Below, in pieces: positions 24,737 to 36,398 of a stretch of DNA of 64,000 nt. This DNA comes from Eutreptiella sp. 'Long Island Sound 2002' (Eukaryota; Euglenozoa; Euglenophyceae; Eutreptiales; Eutreptiaceae). Both the position numbers and the translations under genes were made by a program. Below the pieces are notes generated by a model that worked only from the letters and a program-made list of their open reading frames with translations, was not told the origin of the DNA and did no database searches. Location: positions 106,291,007 to 106,355,006 of the forward strand of contig OZ038382.1 of assembly GCA_964036045.1 (NCBI GenBank). The letters are read 5' to 3'. Numbering within the stretch: the stretch's first letter is position 1; each line of letters begins with the position of its first letter.

Positions 24737-27700
24737 TCAGGCACCCCTGGCTGCAATCGCCCGGGTGAGTGCTGCCAAGTCCGAGACATGGATCTTGGTC
24801 TTGTGCTTGCGGATGTACTCCATGAATGGGGTATTAATCCGCGGCACGAACGAGGAGACGGGTTCCCAGGTGTCGTTGGACGGTCCATAGCCTGGCCAAC
24901 GAACCTTGAACTCCAGGCCTCCGGGTGCCGAGGCGTTCGGACGCTGAGCCAGGATCTTCTCGACGGTATAGTCGTCCTGCTCAGCATAGTCGTCGTCCGA
25001 CCCTGCCCCATGTGCGGCATAGCTCAGGGACACATGTTGGCCACGGAGGTCGGGTTCCCGCACACGGAGTTGACTCTCGTGGCGCTCCCGGAACTGTCCG
25101 TGACCCAGCCTGAATGCGGTAGGTGTCCTCACCAATCCTGCGGACCACCTCTCCGGGTGTGAACCAGGTTTTGGTGCGGTGGGTGCCCATAGGGCGGGGT
25201 CCGATCACCCACACCGGGTCTCCCACCCTGAACTTTTGCGCTGTCGAGCTCGGGGCGCACTTCTGACGCTCAGCATGCTCCTTCTCGAGCTGCTGGCGGA
25301 TGTCACGCGCCGTTGCCTCTTGCCGCGCGAAGAATTCCTTGGCATCCATGGCCATGCCATCACCAGACAAGGGAAGTCCCCGACCCAGGGGGTCCCTGCT
25401 GAACAGAATCTGGTGAGGGGACAAACCACCCGGAGTGGGGGTGTCGTGATGGGCCTTCAGAGCAGGCCACATCTCCTCAAACCAGTTCCGCCGTGGATTG
25501 GTGATGTTAATCTTGCGCAGTCTCTCGGACAGCTGCCGTCCAGCCACTTCAGCTCGGCCGTTAGACCGGCTGAGATAGGCGACGCTCTTGGCGTGACGTA
25601 TTCCCATGAGGGAACACATGGCCTTGAACCAGCAACCAGTAAACTGGGGCCCTCGGTCACTGCAAATGGTGCGGGGGATGTCAAAGACGGTCAGCCAATG
25701 ACGAATCATCATGACCGCCACTTCCTTGGCAAGCAACCCCTTTTTGCGTGACGGAACGGCTACTACGTAGCCACTGTGGCGATCCACACAAAGAACCACA
25801 CAGTCAAAGGTCTCCTTGCCAACGTGCACTTCGGGCATGGAGAAAACGTCCATGGCCACGCTCTCCATCGGCTGGTCAGGAACCGGGGTCCATTGGGGTT
25901 CCCCCTTGACGTTCCGGTTATCGGGATTGCAGGCCTGACAGACCGAGCAACCCTTCCTGACCTTTATAATGGCGGTGTAGAGATTGATCTGGTCGATCTC
26001 GGACCGGCGCTGCATGTCAAGGGCTTGCTTCTTGACCCCTGGGTGCATCATGTGGTTGTGCCAAGCTTCGCACAGCTCGAGCACCCGGGACTCCGGTACT
26101 AGCAGCTTACCGTTCCGGTAGAGCTTGCCATCTTCCTCAGTCAGCCCCTTTGGCCACTTCTGCCCGTCATCAGGGTCGGTCACAGCCCTATGCTCCGCCG
26201 CAAAGGCCTCAGACTTGGCGTAGTCGTCGGTCCAGTCGTCTTGGAGGCAAGACTCAGGGAAGAGGTGCTTGTCGGACTCAGCTCCATCAGGGGCGAGTAC
26301 TCTGACCGCTCTGCCCATCCTCGTTCTGAGGGGGGCATCCGCAGCCATGACGACGAAGCATTTGACACCCTCCTCCTCCATCAAGCGCTCCATTTCAATG
26401 ATCTTCTTGGCTTCAGCGGTCTCAGCCTCATCGCCATGGGCAGAGATATCCGTCATGCCCTTGCTGGCGGGATAGGCCCACCTGCTGAGACAGTCCGCCA
26501 CGGTGTTATCCTTGCAAAGAATATACACAACCGTGAGGTCGAACTTGGCCAAGGTCTCATGCCATCTTGCCCGTGGGGAGGCGGGACCAGAGAGGGTGTC
26601 CACGTGCTCGTTGTGCCACGACTGCAGACTCTGATGGTCGGTGCAGACGGTGACGGGATGAAAGGCTATGTACCCAGCCCATTTCCTGAGAGCCATGACG
26701 ATGGCATACGCCTCCTTTTCTCGGGGCGTCCACGTCCGTCTCTGGCCTTCCGCCAGGACTCGGCTCCAGAAGGCCACGGGCACGTGCCTCCCATCGTCAA
26801 GCACTTGCTCCAACACAGCGCCAACGGCGTAGTCGGAAGCGTCGGTGCGCAGGACGAACCCTCGGTCGGGATCCACGAGGTGCAGACCCACTGCGGATAG
26901 CAGCGCCTGCTTCATCCCCTCAAAGGCACGGTCCGACTCTTCAGTCCAGACCAGAGCCTTCTTGGACCCCTTCTTGGTCTCCTCTCGGTTGCCCTTGAGC
27001 ATGGTCGTCATGGGGGCTGCATACTCGGCATACATTTTGATATACCCCGAGTAGTAGTTGCAGAACCCCAGATACGCCCGTAGCTCAGAGACCGTTTTGG
27101 GCTTTTCCCAGTGCTCGATCGCAGCCACCTTGCCAGGTATGGGCCTTCGCTGCCCGTTCCCAACTACGTGGCCAGCGAAGACCACCTCGCTTACCGCAAT
27201 GGTGGCCTTGTCACTGCTGCCCGTGAGTTTGTGCGGAACCAGAAGGTCCAGCACTCGAGTGACGTCCCTCTCATGTGCCTCCAGGACCTCCTCGTAGCTC
27301 ATACTGGGGTCCCCGGACGCGATGATCACGTCGTCCACGAAGGGGTCTGCACAGTCACGCACCGGCTCAAGCAGGTTCTCCAGCATCCGCTGAAAAGCCG
27401 CATTGCCGTTGGTAATGCCCATGGGCATCACCTTCCACTGGAGGGGTCCAAGTGGGGTGCTCATGGCTGTGCAGGCACGGGACTCCTCGTCGAGAGGCAT
27501 CTGGTGATAACCATGTTTCAGGTCAATCACCGTGAAGATCCTCCGCCGGTGTTGTTTTTGCAGCATGTCCTCAATGAGGGGCAGCGTATAGCTGTCATGC
27601 TGCGTTTGGGCGTTTAGGCCGCGGTAGTCGACCACGAGCCGCCACTCACCGGCCACCTTCTTGGGGACGACGAAGCACGGAGAGGCCCATTCGGAGTGGC

Positions 27701-28572
27701 ACGGCTCGAGCCAGCCTCTCTCGATGAAGTCACGGAGGATCTTCTCCATGGCCTCCCTCCTCTCGCCCCTCAGGGCAAACTCCCGGTGCCGATACACACG
27801 GGGGTCCTGCTTCAGTCGTATCTTGGCCTCGCCATACGGTCCACGCACTGGTGGGGGAAACACAGGCTTTCCGCTGAAGAAGGTATCCCCATAATTCCGC
27901 TCCAGCCTGGCTCTCAATGCCTGGATCTAGGGGCAGTCATCGGACTCCGCCTTGGCTTTTCCGGGCACCTGGACCACTGAGCTTACTTGAGGGGTAGCGA
28001 CCCCACTCGGTTTCGCTCAGGTGGTCTTCCTAAGTTGCCCAAAGGGCCATCTCTGGTGTTGCCTCGGAATAGATCGCCGTAGGTGGGTGGGTTCCAGCCA
28101 ATTGGCTCGTCCTGGCTGGACATGTGATCCAGCACCCTCTGCACGAAGGTATTCCCATCATAGGAACCGGAGACGATCGAGCAACACCAACCACCTCGTA
28201 GAAGCGACCTTGCAGGAGGATTTCCTTGCCGAGGTCTGGGCGACTCAGCTCACGATGGTTCACGAACTGCAGCCCGATGGCCGCTTCCTTCGTGCGTCCC
28301 ACCATGTACTGGCCGTTCGCCACCTTCAGACTGACAGGTTTCCGACTGTCGGTCAAACACTCTGGTGGAAGTAGGCCAGCCTTGACCAAGCTGACCTGTG
28401 CTCCCGTGTCGACCAACACGTCGAAGACCTTTTCCACTTCCCCGCATAAGGCACGGACCTTAAGGTGCAACTGCCGCTCACGCCCAACTCGGCGCACGGC
28501 GTGCAAGCTCAGGATCTCCGGCCGTTCCAGAAGCTCAACAAGCGACTGGTGCAGGTCGTGGACAATGGGCTC
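24737..28572 (-). pseudogene. R2 Pol: protease, RT, RNase H, integrase, chromodomain
   Basis: Protease lies at about 28030-28506 with VLVDTGAQVSLV (intact DTG). An 868-bp deletion near 28182-28194, filled with about 12 bases, then joins it to the RT spacer. A 978-codon frame (27917 to 24981) holds RT with RLVVDYRGLN, FTVIDLKHGYHQM (motif A) and FVDDV (near 27330, YxDD variant), RNase H with LRTDASDYAVGAV, and integrase with an HHCC finger (WHNHMMHPG to CSVCQAC) and the triad MDVF, CSDRGPQF and GRAEVAGRQL. A frameshift near 25100 separates the end of the integrase from DYTVEKIL-WPGYGPSNDTWEP, a chromodomain (about 24973-24800), which in chromoviruses targets integration to marked chromatin. 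The gag-proximal end is lost at the R3 junction. Confidence 0.93.
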
Positions 28573-31333
28573 TATGCTCCCTTAACGGCAGGTCCCAACT
28601 CCTCTCTGGGACAGAAATATGGCCCTGCTAATATCCCCTAGGAGTTGGTAGCTGAAAATGGGCTGTTTAAGCCCAAACTGATATTAGCTCAAAAATCTCC
28701 AAAATTGACCCCACGTTCGGACCCGCCAGGGGTAGGGACGAAGCAACTGACCCTATGCCCTTCGAGTACGAACTCTCTGGAGCCCTCACCCAACCTGGTT
28801 TCCTCTGAGGTTCCGGCATCAGGGCACCACGGGTTCTTCTAGTGGGGTCATGATGCCAAAATCACCAAAATTGGCGTCATTCCCACGCGTGGCTCGCCCG
28901 GCCAGGGCAAGACCAATGGCTCACCGGATAGGAGGCAGGACCTAGGACTCATATCTGAGTGTACAACTTGAAATTAGGTCCGGGCTCCCTGTGGGCATAG
29001 AGATATGGGGCCGCCAATTGACCACACGGGGGGGGGTGAAATTGGGGTCCCAAAAAGGGGGTCATTTTGGCTGCTCGAAATGAGCCAAAGTTTGGGGGTG
29101 CTCTCAATAGTATATCTCCACACCGGCTTGGAGATCGGATCCGCCATTCCATACGCGATCCATCAGGAGCCCAACAAAGACTCTCATGCACTCGGCTCTC
29201 AAAGATCTTCATGGCACTCGGCGTGGTGACAATCCCAATTGGGTCCACAAATGCCAAAATGGCAAAATTATCCACACTCACTTTGGGCTAGCACCCTAAC
29301 GAAGGTTGCTCCGCCTCGCCCACGTGGTGTGTGAACCATGGGGACCAATATACATAACACCCATGTCATATATGGTCCATTGGTCCATGAGTCCGGCGTG
29401 CACGAGGGTGCTGAACATGGTGCACGGCGGGCAGAAAATATGGAAAATTGCTCAAAATGGCCGAAAATGCGCACACTCATGGTTGGGGCAAATGAGGCAC
29501 ATGCCCGACTTGGACCGGAGTGTGCCATAGGATTGGTATCAAGTCATATGCGCCCAACATATCTTTTGGGCGTCGCCCAACTCCTCCGGTTTTGGGAATG
29601 GCAGGGTCGCCAAGTGAGCCCATAATTTGGGATGGTCCCAAATTGCCAACATGGCGGCCACGGTATGCCAAGCCCCAGAGGAGTTATTCGCCGGGTCCAA
29701 GATATGTTGGGCACCGAAGTATGTACCCTCATAACATACTTTGGTCATGATGTCAATTGAGCGCAACGTTGAGATACACGGAGCCACTTGACATCATGAC
29801 GGGCAAAAAACAGCAATATTGGCGAACAAACATCCAAAAGTGCCTTGAAAGGCGCACAAATATATTATAATATCTTCGGCTTGGATTGAGTAATCGACCA
29901 ATCCTTCTAAACACAATGACTTGACACCAATGACCTTCGATTCCACATATGTGCTCCACTTGGGGCGCTTTGAAAGGTTACGAGCGCTACTTCCCAAGTG
30001 GGCACATGAAAATATGGAAACTTGCAAAACACACACCTTGCTCCCAACGCATCGCTTTGGGATCGCCACACAAGCTTCCCTCCACGAAGGCTAGGCTTGC
30101 AATTGATCGTTGGGAGTATAAGGAAGGGCCTCGTGCAATATGAGGTCCATTGGTGGGTGTATCGCTCTTAGCCAAACCCACCATATGGGCACGCAATACA
30201 ACACATGGCACATACCACATACTGCCAAAAAAGGTAGCTCCCCCCACGATATGTCATGCCCCTCCAAGGGCATAACTTTGTGTCAATCGCTCATAGGAAC
30301 TCAAAGAAAGTTCCTGTGCAACACCAACACTCGCGCGCTACACTCGAAAGTTATCTGAACGCACGCAATATCATGGCCAAAGAGTTATAACGCAAACTCT
30401 ACCCTCTTGACCATGATCCATTACGCTAGTGCGCACGTGTGGAGACGCAAGGCGTATAAAGCTTCCTAAATTACGTCGGGAGTATTGTGAATACATCCCA
30501 TGCTTCCTTATTGTCATTCCTCGCAAGTAGCACGAGATATGACCCTCACAAGTGGCCTCACGAATCAACTTTGTTTTGCCCATATCTCTAAGACAAATGG
30601 AGGGCAAGACAAAAGGAAAGTTGATTCGTGCATAGGGAAGCACGTAGGTCCACTCGAAAGAGGTCAAATCAAGTGCGGGGATGTCGAAGTCAAAAAACCG
30701 ATTTCGACATCCTGAAAAATTCGGATTAAGGTTGCGAGTGTAGAATGTGAAAATTGCGGATGCATCAATGCAATTCCTGAAGACTTTAGAGTCTTCGTCA
30801 CGGATTGCGCTAAAATATCTGTAGATAACAGTTAAACTGGCGGTTACGCTAAAGTCGCGAGCCAACCGCCAGCAGTCAAAACATTGATTATCAGAACGGA
30901 AGCGTGAAAATTTACGGAAACAATATGAAAATAAAACCCTGTTGATTCCTGATATTCTGATGTGTAAATCTCAGCGGGCGACGCATCGGTTGCCGATGCG
31001 GCCGCTAATAGGTGAAATGCCCGGATCTCTCACACAAACAGGTCTTGCCTACATTTGTTGTGAAGGTTAGGTTGCCGAATCGACGGCCGAAGGCGGTGCG
31101 GGGCAGATTGGCGTGAAATAGTAAGATACCGGCAAATGGCCGTTTGCCGGTACATGGTAACATGACCCAAGTGGCCGGAATGCCGTCACGGGGGCTTTAC
31201 GGCAAGGGACACGCTTCTGCCGGGCTCTCACCGGGCTTCACGGGGCGTCTTCCCCTCCGTACATGGGGTTAGTGGGCACACGGAGACCGGTTGTATACCC
31301 GACCATGGTGATGGGGTGCTGGGTACCCCTTCA
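28573..31333 (-). repeat. LTR B (3' LTR of R3), truncated at its plus-strand left end
   Basis: Matches LTR A from about 20521 to 23251 and ends GGTACCCCTTCA. It carries the 32-bp segment beginning GGGGTTAGTGGGCAC after position 31265, as LTR C does. It includes the conserved stem-loops. Confidence 0.93.
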
Positions 31334-32090
31334 CCCCCCTCCTTAGAGCAAACCCTGGGGGGGGCTCGATAACACCACGCATGGCAGCGGGTACCCAGGA
31401 CCATCCCCTGAGGGGGGGGGGTATCTCTGGACTATCCCCTGGGGGGGGGTAGTCGTACCACACACCTCAGGCTGGTCTTGGGCCAGGTTGCCACGTCAAC
31501 CCACGGTAAGACAGGTATAGTGCTGTAGGGTCTTGTAACTGCAAGTATAGTCTGAAGTATGAAGTCCCGGGTCCTGGCGGCGATTGTTCGGCATCCAAAG
31601 GACCCGTTAATCCATACCAGGCGCACCGGGTGCCGGCTGCTACGGTCATCACCTCAGGGGCAGTGGCATACGCGGCCAACATAGGCGTCACACGACGACT
31701 GAGGTGGTCCCACAGGTCGAAAGCGACCACAAAGATCCATCAGGCTACCCCAAGCTTCTCAAGGCCCGCCGGCTGGGGGAGAGTCCCCACGGGTCCTTCC
31801 TCGGGCGCACCATGTCCATATCCACGACGCGAGTCCAGAGTGGTACAGCCGAACGAGCTCCTCCTTAAGGGATCGGGCATCAAGGCCGTCTTTTCCCTCG
31901 CCCTATTACCACAAAGGCCATACATGAGGGAGTCCCCATGCAGTGTGGGCGAAGGCGTCGACTCCTCAAACCACCAGTTTCCCAGGCAGACTGACCGAGG
32001 TCAGGAGCACCGGAGGCCGCCATCCGACTGCAAGTGCGTCTGCGAGTCGGTAGGCTCACACTGGGACTGACAGTGGCGGACCGCTGGGAG
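31334..32090 (-). other. R3 polypurine tract and shortened 3' internal region
   Basis: A polypurine tract (minus-strand AAGGAGGGGGG) abuts LTR B. The region ends at a deletion junction at 32090/32091: sequence matching R2 at 23978 is joined to sequence matching R2 at 25407, a loss of 1428 bp that removes the integrase C-terminus and the chromodomain. The 146-codon antisense frame is still open (31630-32070). Confidence 0.85.
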
Positions 32091-34394
32091 AATCTGGTGA
32101 GGGGACAAACCACCCGGAGTGGGGGTGTCATGATGGGCCTTCAGAGCGGGCCACATCTCCTCAAACCAGTTCCGCCGTGGATGGGTGATGTGAATCTTGC
32201 GCAGCTTCTCGAACAGCTGCCGTCCAGCCACTTCAGCACGGCCGTTAGACCGGCTGAGATAGGCGACGCTCTTGGTATGACATATTCCCATGAGGGAACA
32301 CATAGCCTTGAACCAGCAACCAGTAAACTGGGGCCCTCGGTCACTGCAAATGGTGCGGGGGATGTCAAAGACGGTCAGCCAATGACGAATCATCATGACT
32401 GCCACTTCCTTGGCAAGCAACCCCCTTTTGCGTGCTGGAACGGCTACTGCGTAGCCACTGTGGCGATCCACACAAACAACCACACAGTCAAAGGTCTCCT
32501 TGCCAATGTGCACTTCGGGCATGGAGAAAACGTCCATGGCCACGCTCTCCATGGGCTGGTCAGGAACCGGGGTCCATTGGGGTTCCCCCTTGACGTTCCG
32601 GTTATCGGGATTGCAGGCCTGACAGACCGAGCAACCCTTCCTGACCTTCTTGATGGCGGTGTAGAGACCGATCTGGTCGATCTCGAACCGGCGCTGCATG
32701 TCAAGGGCTTGCTTCTTGACCCCTGGGTGCAGCATCTGGTGGTGCCAAGCTTCACATAGCTCGAGCACTCGGGACTCTGGTACTAGCAGCTTACCACTCC
32801 GGTAGAGCTTGCCATCTTCCTCTGTCAGCCCCTTTGGCCACTTCTGCCCGTCATCAGGGTCGGTCACAGCCCTATACTCGGCCGCAAAGGCCCCAGACTT
32901 GGCGTAGTCGTCGGTCCAGTCGTCCTGGAGGCAAGACTCAGGGAAAAGGTGCTTGTCGGACTCAGCTCCATCAGGGGCGAGTACTCTGACCGCTCTGCCC
33001 ATCCTCGTTCCGAGGGGGGCATCCGCAGCCATAACGACAAAGCATTTGACACCCTCCTCCTCCATCAAGCGCTCCATTTCAATGATCTTCTTGGCTTCAG
33101 CGGTCTCAGCCTCATCGCCATGGGCAGAGATATCCGTCATGCCCTTGCTGGCGGGATAGGCCCACCTGCTGAGACAGTCCGCCACGGTGTTGTCCTTTTC
33201 CAGGAATATAAACAACCGTAAGGTCGAACTTGGCCAAGGTCTCATGCCATCTTGCCCGTCAGGAGGCGGGACCAGAGGGTGTGTCCACGTGCTCCTTGTG
33301 CCACGACTGCAGACTCTGATGGTCGGTGCAGACGGTGACGGGATGGAGGGCTATGTACCCAGCCCATTTCCTGAGAGCCATGACAATGGCATACGCCTCC
33401 TTTTCTCGGGGCGTCCACGTCCGTCTCTGGCCTTCCGCCAGGACTCGGCTCCAGAAGGCCACGGGCACGTGCCTCCCATCGTCAAGCACTTGTTCCAACA
33501 CAGCGCCAACGGCGTAGTCGGAAGCGTCGGTGCGCAGGACGAACCCTCGGTCGGGATCCACGAGGTGCAGACCCACTGCGGATAGCAGAGCCTGCTTCAT
33601 CCCCTCAAAGGCACGGTCGGACTCAGCAGTCCAGACCAGAGCCTTTTGGACCCCTTCTTGGTCTCCTCTCGGTTGCCCTTGAGCATGGTCGTCATGGGGG
33701 CTGCATACTCGGCATACATCTTGATATACCCCGAGTAGTAGTTGCAGAACCCCAAGTACGCCCGTAGCTCAGAGACCGTTTTGGGCTTCTCCCAGTGCTC
33801 GATCGCAGCCACCTTGCCAGGTATGGGCTTTTGCTGCCCGTTCCCAACTACGTGGCCAGCGAAGACCACCTCGCTTACCGCAATGGTGGCCTTGTCACTG
33901 CTGCCCGTGAGTTTGTGCCGAACCAGAAGGTCCAGCACTCGAGTGTTGTCCCTCTCATGTGCCTCCAGGAGCTCCTCGTAGCTCATACTGGGGTCCCCGG
34001 ACGCGATGATCACGTCGTCCACGAAGGGGTCCGCACAGTCACGCACCGGCTCAAGCAGGTTCTCCAGCATCCGCTGAAAAGCCGCATTGCCGTTGGTGAC
34101 GCCCATGGGCATCACCTTCCACTGGAGAGGTCCAAGTGGGGTGCTCATGGCTGTGCAGGCACGGGACTCCTCGGCGAGAGGCATCTGATGATAACCATGT
34201 TTCAGGTCAATCACCGTGAAGATCCTCCGCCGGTGTTGTTTTTGCAGCATGTCCTCAATGAGGGGCAGCGTATAGCTGTCATGCTGCGTTTGGGCGTTTA
34301 GGCCGCGGTAGTCGACCACGAGCCGCCACTCACCGGCCACCTTCTTGGGGACGACGAAGCACGGAGAGGCCCATTCGGAGTGGCACGGCTCGAG
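32091..34394 (-). pseudogene. R3 RT, RNase H and integrase, broken
   Basis: Compared with R2, this copy has a Trp-to-stop change (TGG to TGA) at about 34395-34397, a 1-base loss near 33643 in the RT-RNase H connection, and further shifts near 33200-33290. RT motifs are present (VIDLKHGYHQM, FVDDV), then RNase H (LRTDASDYAVGAV) and integrase (HHCC finger, MDVF, CSDRGPQF, GRAEVAGRQL). The integrase stops at HQIL where the 1428-bp deletion begins. No functional polyprotein can come from it. The close match to R2 shows both belong to one family. Confidence 0.92.
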
Positions 34395-36398
34395 TCAGCC
34401 TCTCTCGATGAAGTCACGGAGGATCTTCTCCATGGCCTCCCTCCTCTCGCCCCTCAGGGCAAACTCCCGGTGCCGATACACACGGGGGTCCTGCTTCAGT
34501 CGTATCTTGGCCTCGCCATACGGTCCACGCACCGGTGGGGGAAACACACGCTTTCGGCTGAAGAAGGTGTCCCCATACTTCTGCTTCAACCTGGCCCTCA
34601 ATGCCTGGATCTTGGGGCAATCATCGGATTCCGCCTTGGCTTTTCCGGGCACCTGGACCACTGAGCTTACTTGAGGGGTAGCGACCCCACTCGGTTTCGG
34701 CTCAGGCGGTCTTCCCAGGTGGCCCAAAGGGCCATCTCTGGTCTTGCCTCGGAACAGACCGCCGTAGGTGGGTGGGTTACCCCCGATTGGCTCGTCCTGG
34801 CTGGACATATGATCCAGCACCCTCTGCACGAAGGTATTCCCATCATGGGAACCGGAGACGATCGAGTCCACTTCCCACCAGGCTTTGTCCTGGCCCTTGC
34901 CCTCACGCTGGTTTCCCCAGTCGTGAAAGGGCTGATCCATATACCCCTGAACCAGATCCAACTCCTCTTCAGTGAGGGGGTCTTCCGATTCTCCGATGTC
35001 AACAGGGGGAACCACAAAGCATTGTCGCCATTGCTCTGCTATGATGCGGTTGACACAGACGAAGTCTGTGGTGTCGGCCTGATCAAGGCCCCGATCCACA
35101 TAGTGGAATTCCGTTGGCCATCTCTGGGGTGGCGTGGGCTGTTCCTTAGCGTCCTGATAGACACTCTCTCCAGCCGGTAGGACGACCTTGTTTAAGGTCA
35201 TGTTGGTCAATGAGACTACCCAATGTCGGGTACTTTCCTCCTCGGTGCATCCCATAGGAACAGCCAGCACTGCCTTGGAGCGGTCCTTGCGAATCTTCGC
35301 TATCGCTCTTAGAATGTCCCAACGGGGGCAATGGATCCACATCAATCCCTGATGCGGACCCCAGTGCTTCTTCCACGCGGAGTCCTGTGCGCTCCAGTAC
35401 TTGTCACAAACCCGCAGATGGGCGGAGGTTCCTGAAGAGAATGCATCCGGGGCCAGATCCGAAGCTCCCAGGTCCGCAACCACTCGGCTCGCCACTTCCG
35501 GCATTACGCCGTACTCCTGGTTTGCTGGCCCAGTTGGCTCAGTGTCCAGCGCGGCCACTTCGAGCTGATTGCGTTCCGGGTGGATCCATTGGCATTCCAC
35601 ATGGTGCTCAGGTGACGAAAGCCACGAGAGCTGGTCGTCCTGATACAGGGTCATGGAGGCCTGGGCCGGGAGGACGCCGGAGTCCGTCTCCATCATGAAG
35701 TCGTACCCAACGATCATGTCCCAGTCCATCTCGGCCTCGTAGAAGCGACCTTGCAGGAGGATTTCCTTGCCGAGGTCTGGGCGGCTCAGCTCACGGTGGT
35801 TCACGAACTGCAGCCCAATGGCCGCTTCCTTCGTGCGTCCCACCATGTACTGGCCGTTCGCCACCTTCAGACTGACAGGTTTCCGACTGTAGGTCAAACA
35901 CTCTGGTGGAAGTAGGCCAGCCTTGACCAAGCTGACCTGTGCTCCCGTGTCGACCAACACGTCGAAGACCTTTTCCACTTCCCCGCATAAGGCACGGACC
36001 TTAAGGTGCAACTGTCGCACACGCCCCACTCGGCGCACGGCGTGCAAGCTCAGGATCTCCGGCCGTTCCAGAAGCTCAACAAGCGACTGGTGCAGGTCGT
36101 GGACAATGGGCTCAGGCTGCCCATCTGCAGCATCCAGCTGCGGTCCGGGTGATCCTCCGATACTCTCGGATAGATCTTGTAGTACATCAAACACATTCTT
36201 GGTCGCGAAGGATGGACGGGTGCAAGGGTTTGTGCCTTCACTTGCCCTCACCCCGCCTCCGCGACTGGGTGCCGGACCGGGCCTTCCGCCCGCGGCAGTC
36301 CCTTTGTGCTTGAGGACTCCCGACAGGGATGCTGTGGCGCTTCCCACGACACCATCCTGCGACTGCCCTAGCTGGGGCCCTTGGCTGCAGGGGCTCCG
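34395..36398 (-). CDS. R3 Pol N-terminal part: protease, MT-like domain, start of RT
   Basis: Open in the same frame as gag after the TAG at 36399-36401, down to the nonsense codon at 34395. Protease is at about 36050-35720: VLVDTGAQVSLV with intact DTG, and DMIVGYDFM at its end. Next comes a domain resembling the DIRS-type methyltransferase region: PDAFSS, VCDKYWSAQDSAW, MWIHCPRWDILRAI and KAVLAVP (about 35460-35250). The position of the Asn-Pro-Pro-Phe motif reads His-Cys-Pro-Arg, so a catalytic role is unlikely; it may be structural. A charged spacer leads into FPPPVRGPYGEAKIRL, the RT entry. R2 lost this domain by deletion, so R3 is the only record of it in this family here. Confidence 0.82.
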   Translation of the reverse strand, partial: RSPCSQGPQLGQSQDGVVGSATASLSGVLKHKGTAAGGRPGPAPSRGGGVRASEGTNPCTRPSFATKNVFDVLQDLSESIGGSPGPQLDAADGQPEPIVHDLHQSLVELLERPEILSLHAVRRVGRVRQLHLKVRALCGEVEKVFDVLVDTGAQVSLVKAGLLPPECLTYSRKPVSLKVANGQYMVGRTKEAAIGLQFVNHRELSRPDLGKEILLQGRFYEAEMDWDMIVGYDFMMETDSGVLPAQASMTLYQDDQLSWLSSPEHHVECQWIHPERNQLEVAALDTEPTGPANQEYGVMPEVASRVVADLGASDLAPDAFSSGTSAHLRVCDKYWSAQDSAWKKHWGPHQGLMWIHCPRWDILRAIAKIRKDRSKAVLAVPMGCTEEESTRHWVVSLTNMTLNKVVLPAGESVYQDAKEQPTPPQRWPTEFHYVDRGLDQADTTDFVCVNRIIAEQWRQCFVVPPVDIGESEDPLTEEELDLVQGYMDQPFHDWGNQREGKGQDKAWWEVDSIVSGSHDGNTFVQRVLDHMSSQDEPIGGNPPTYGGLFRGKTRDGPLGHLGRPPEPKPSGVATPQVSSVVQVPGKAKAESDDCPKIQALRARLKQKYGDTFFSRKRVFPPPVRGPYGEAKIRLKQDPRVYRHREFALRGERREAMEKILRDFIERG

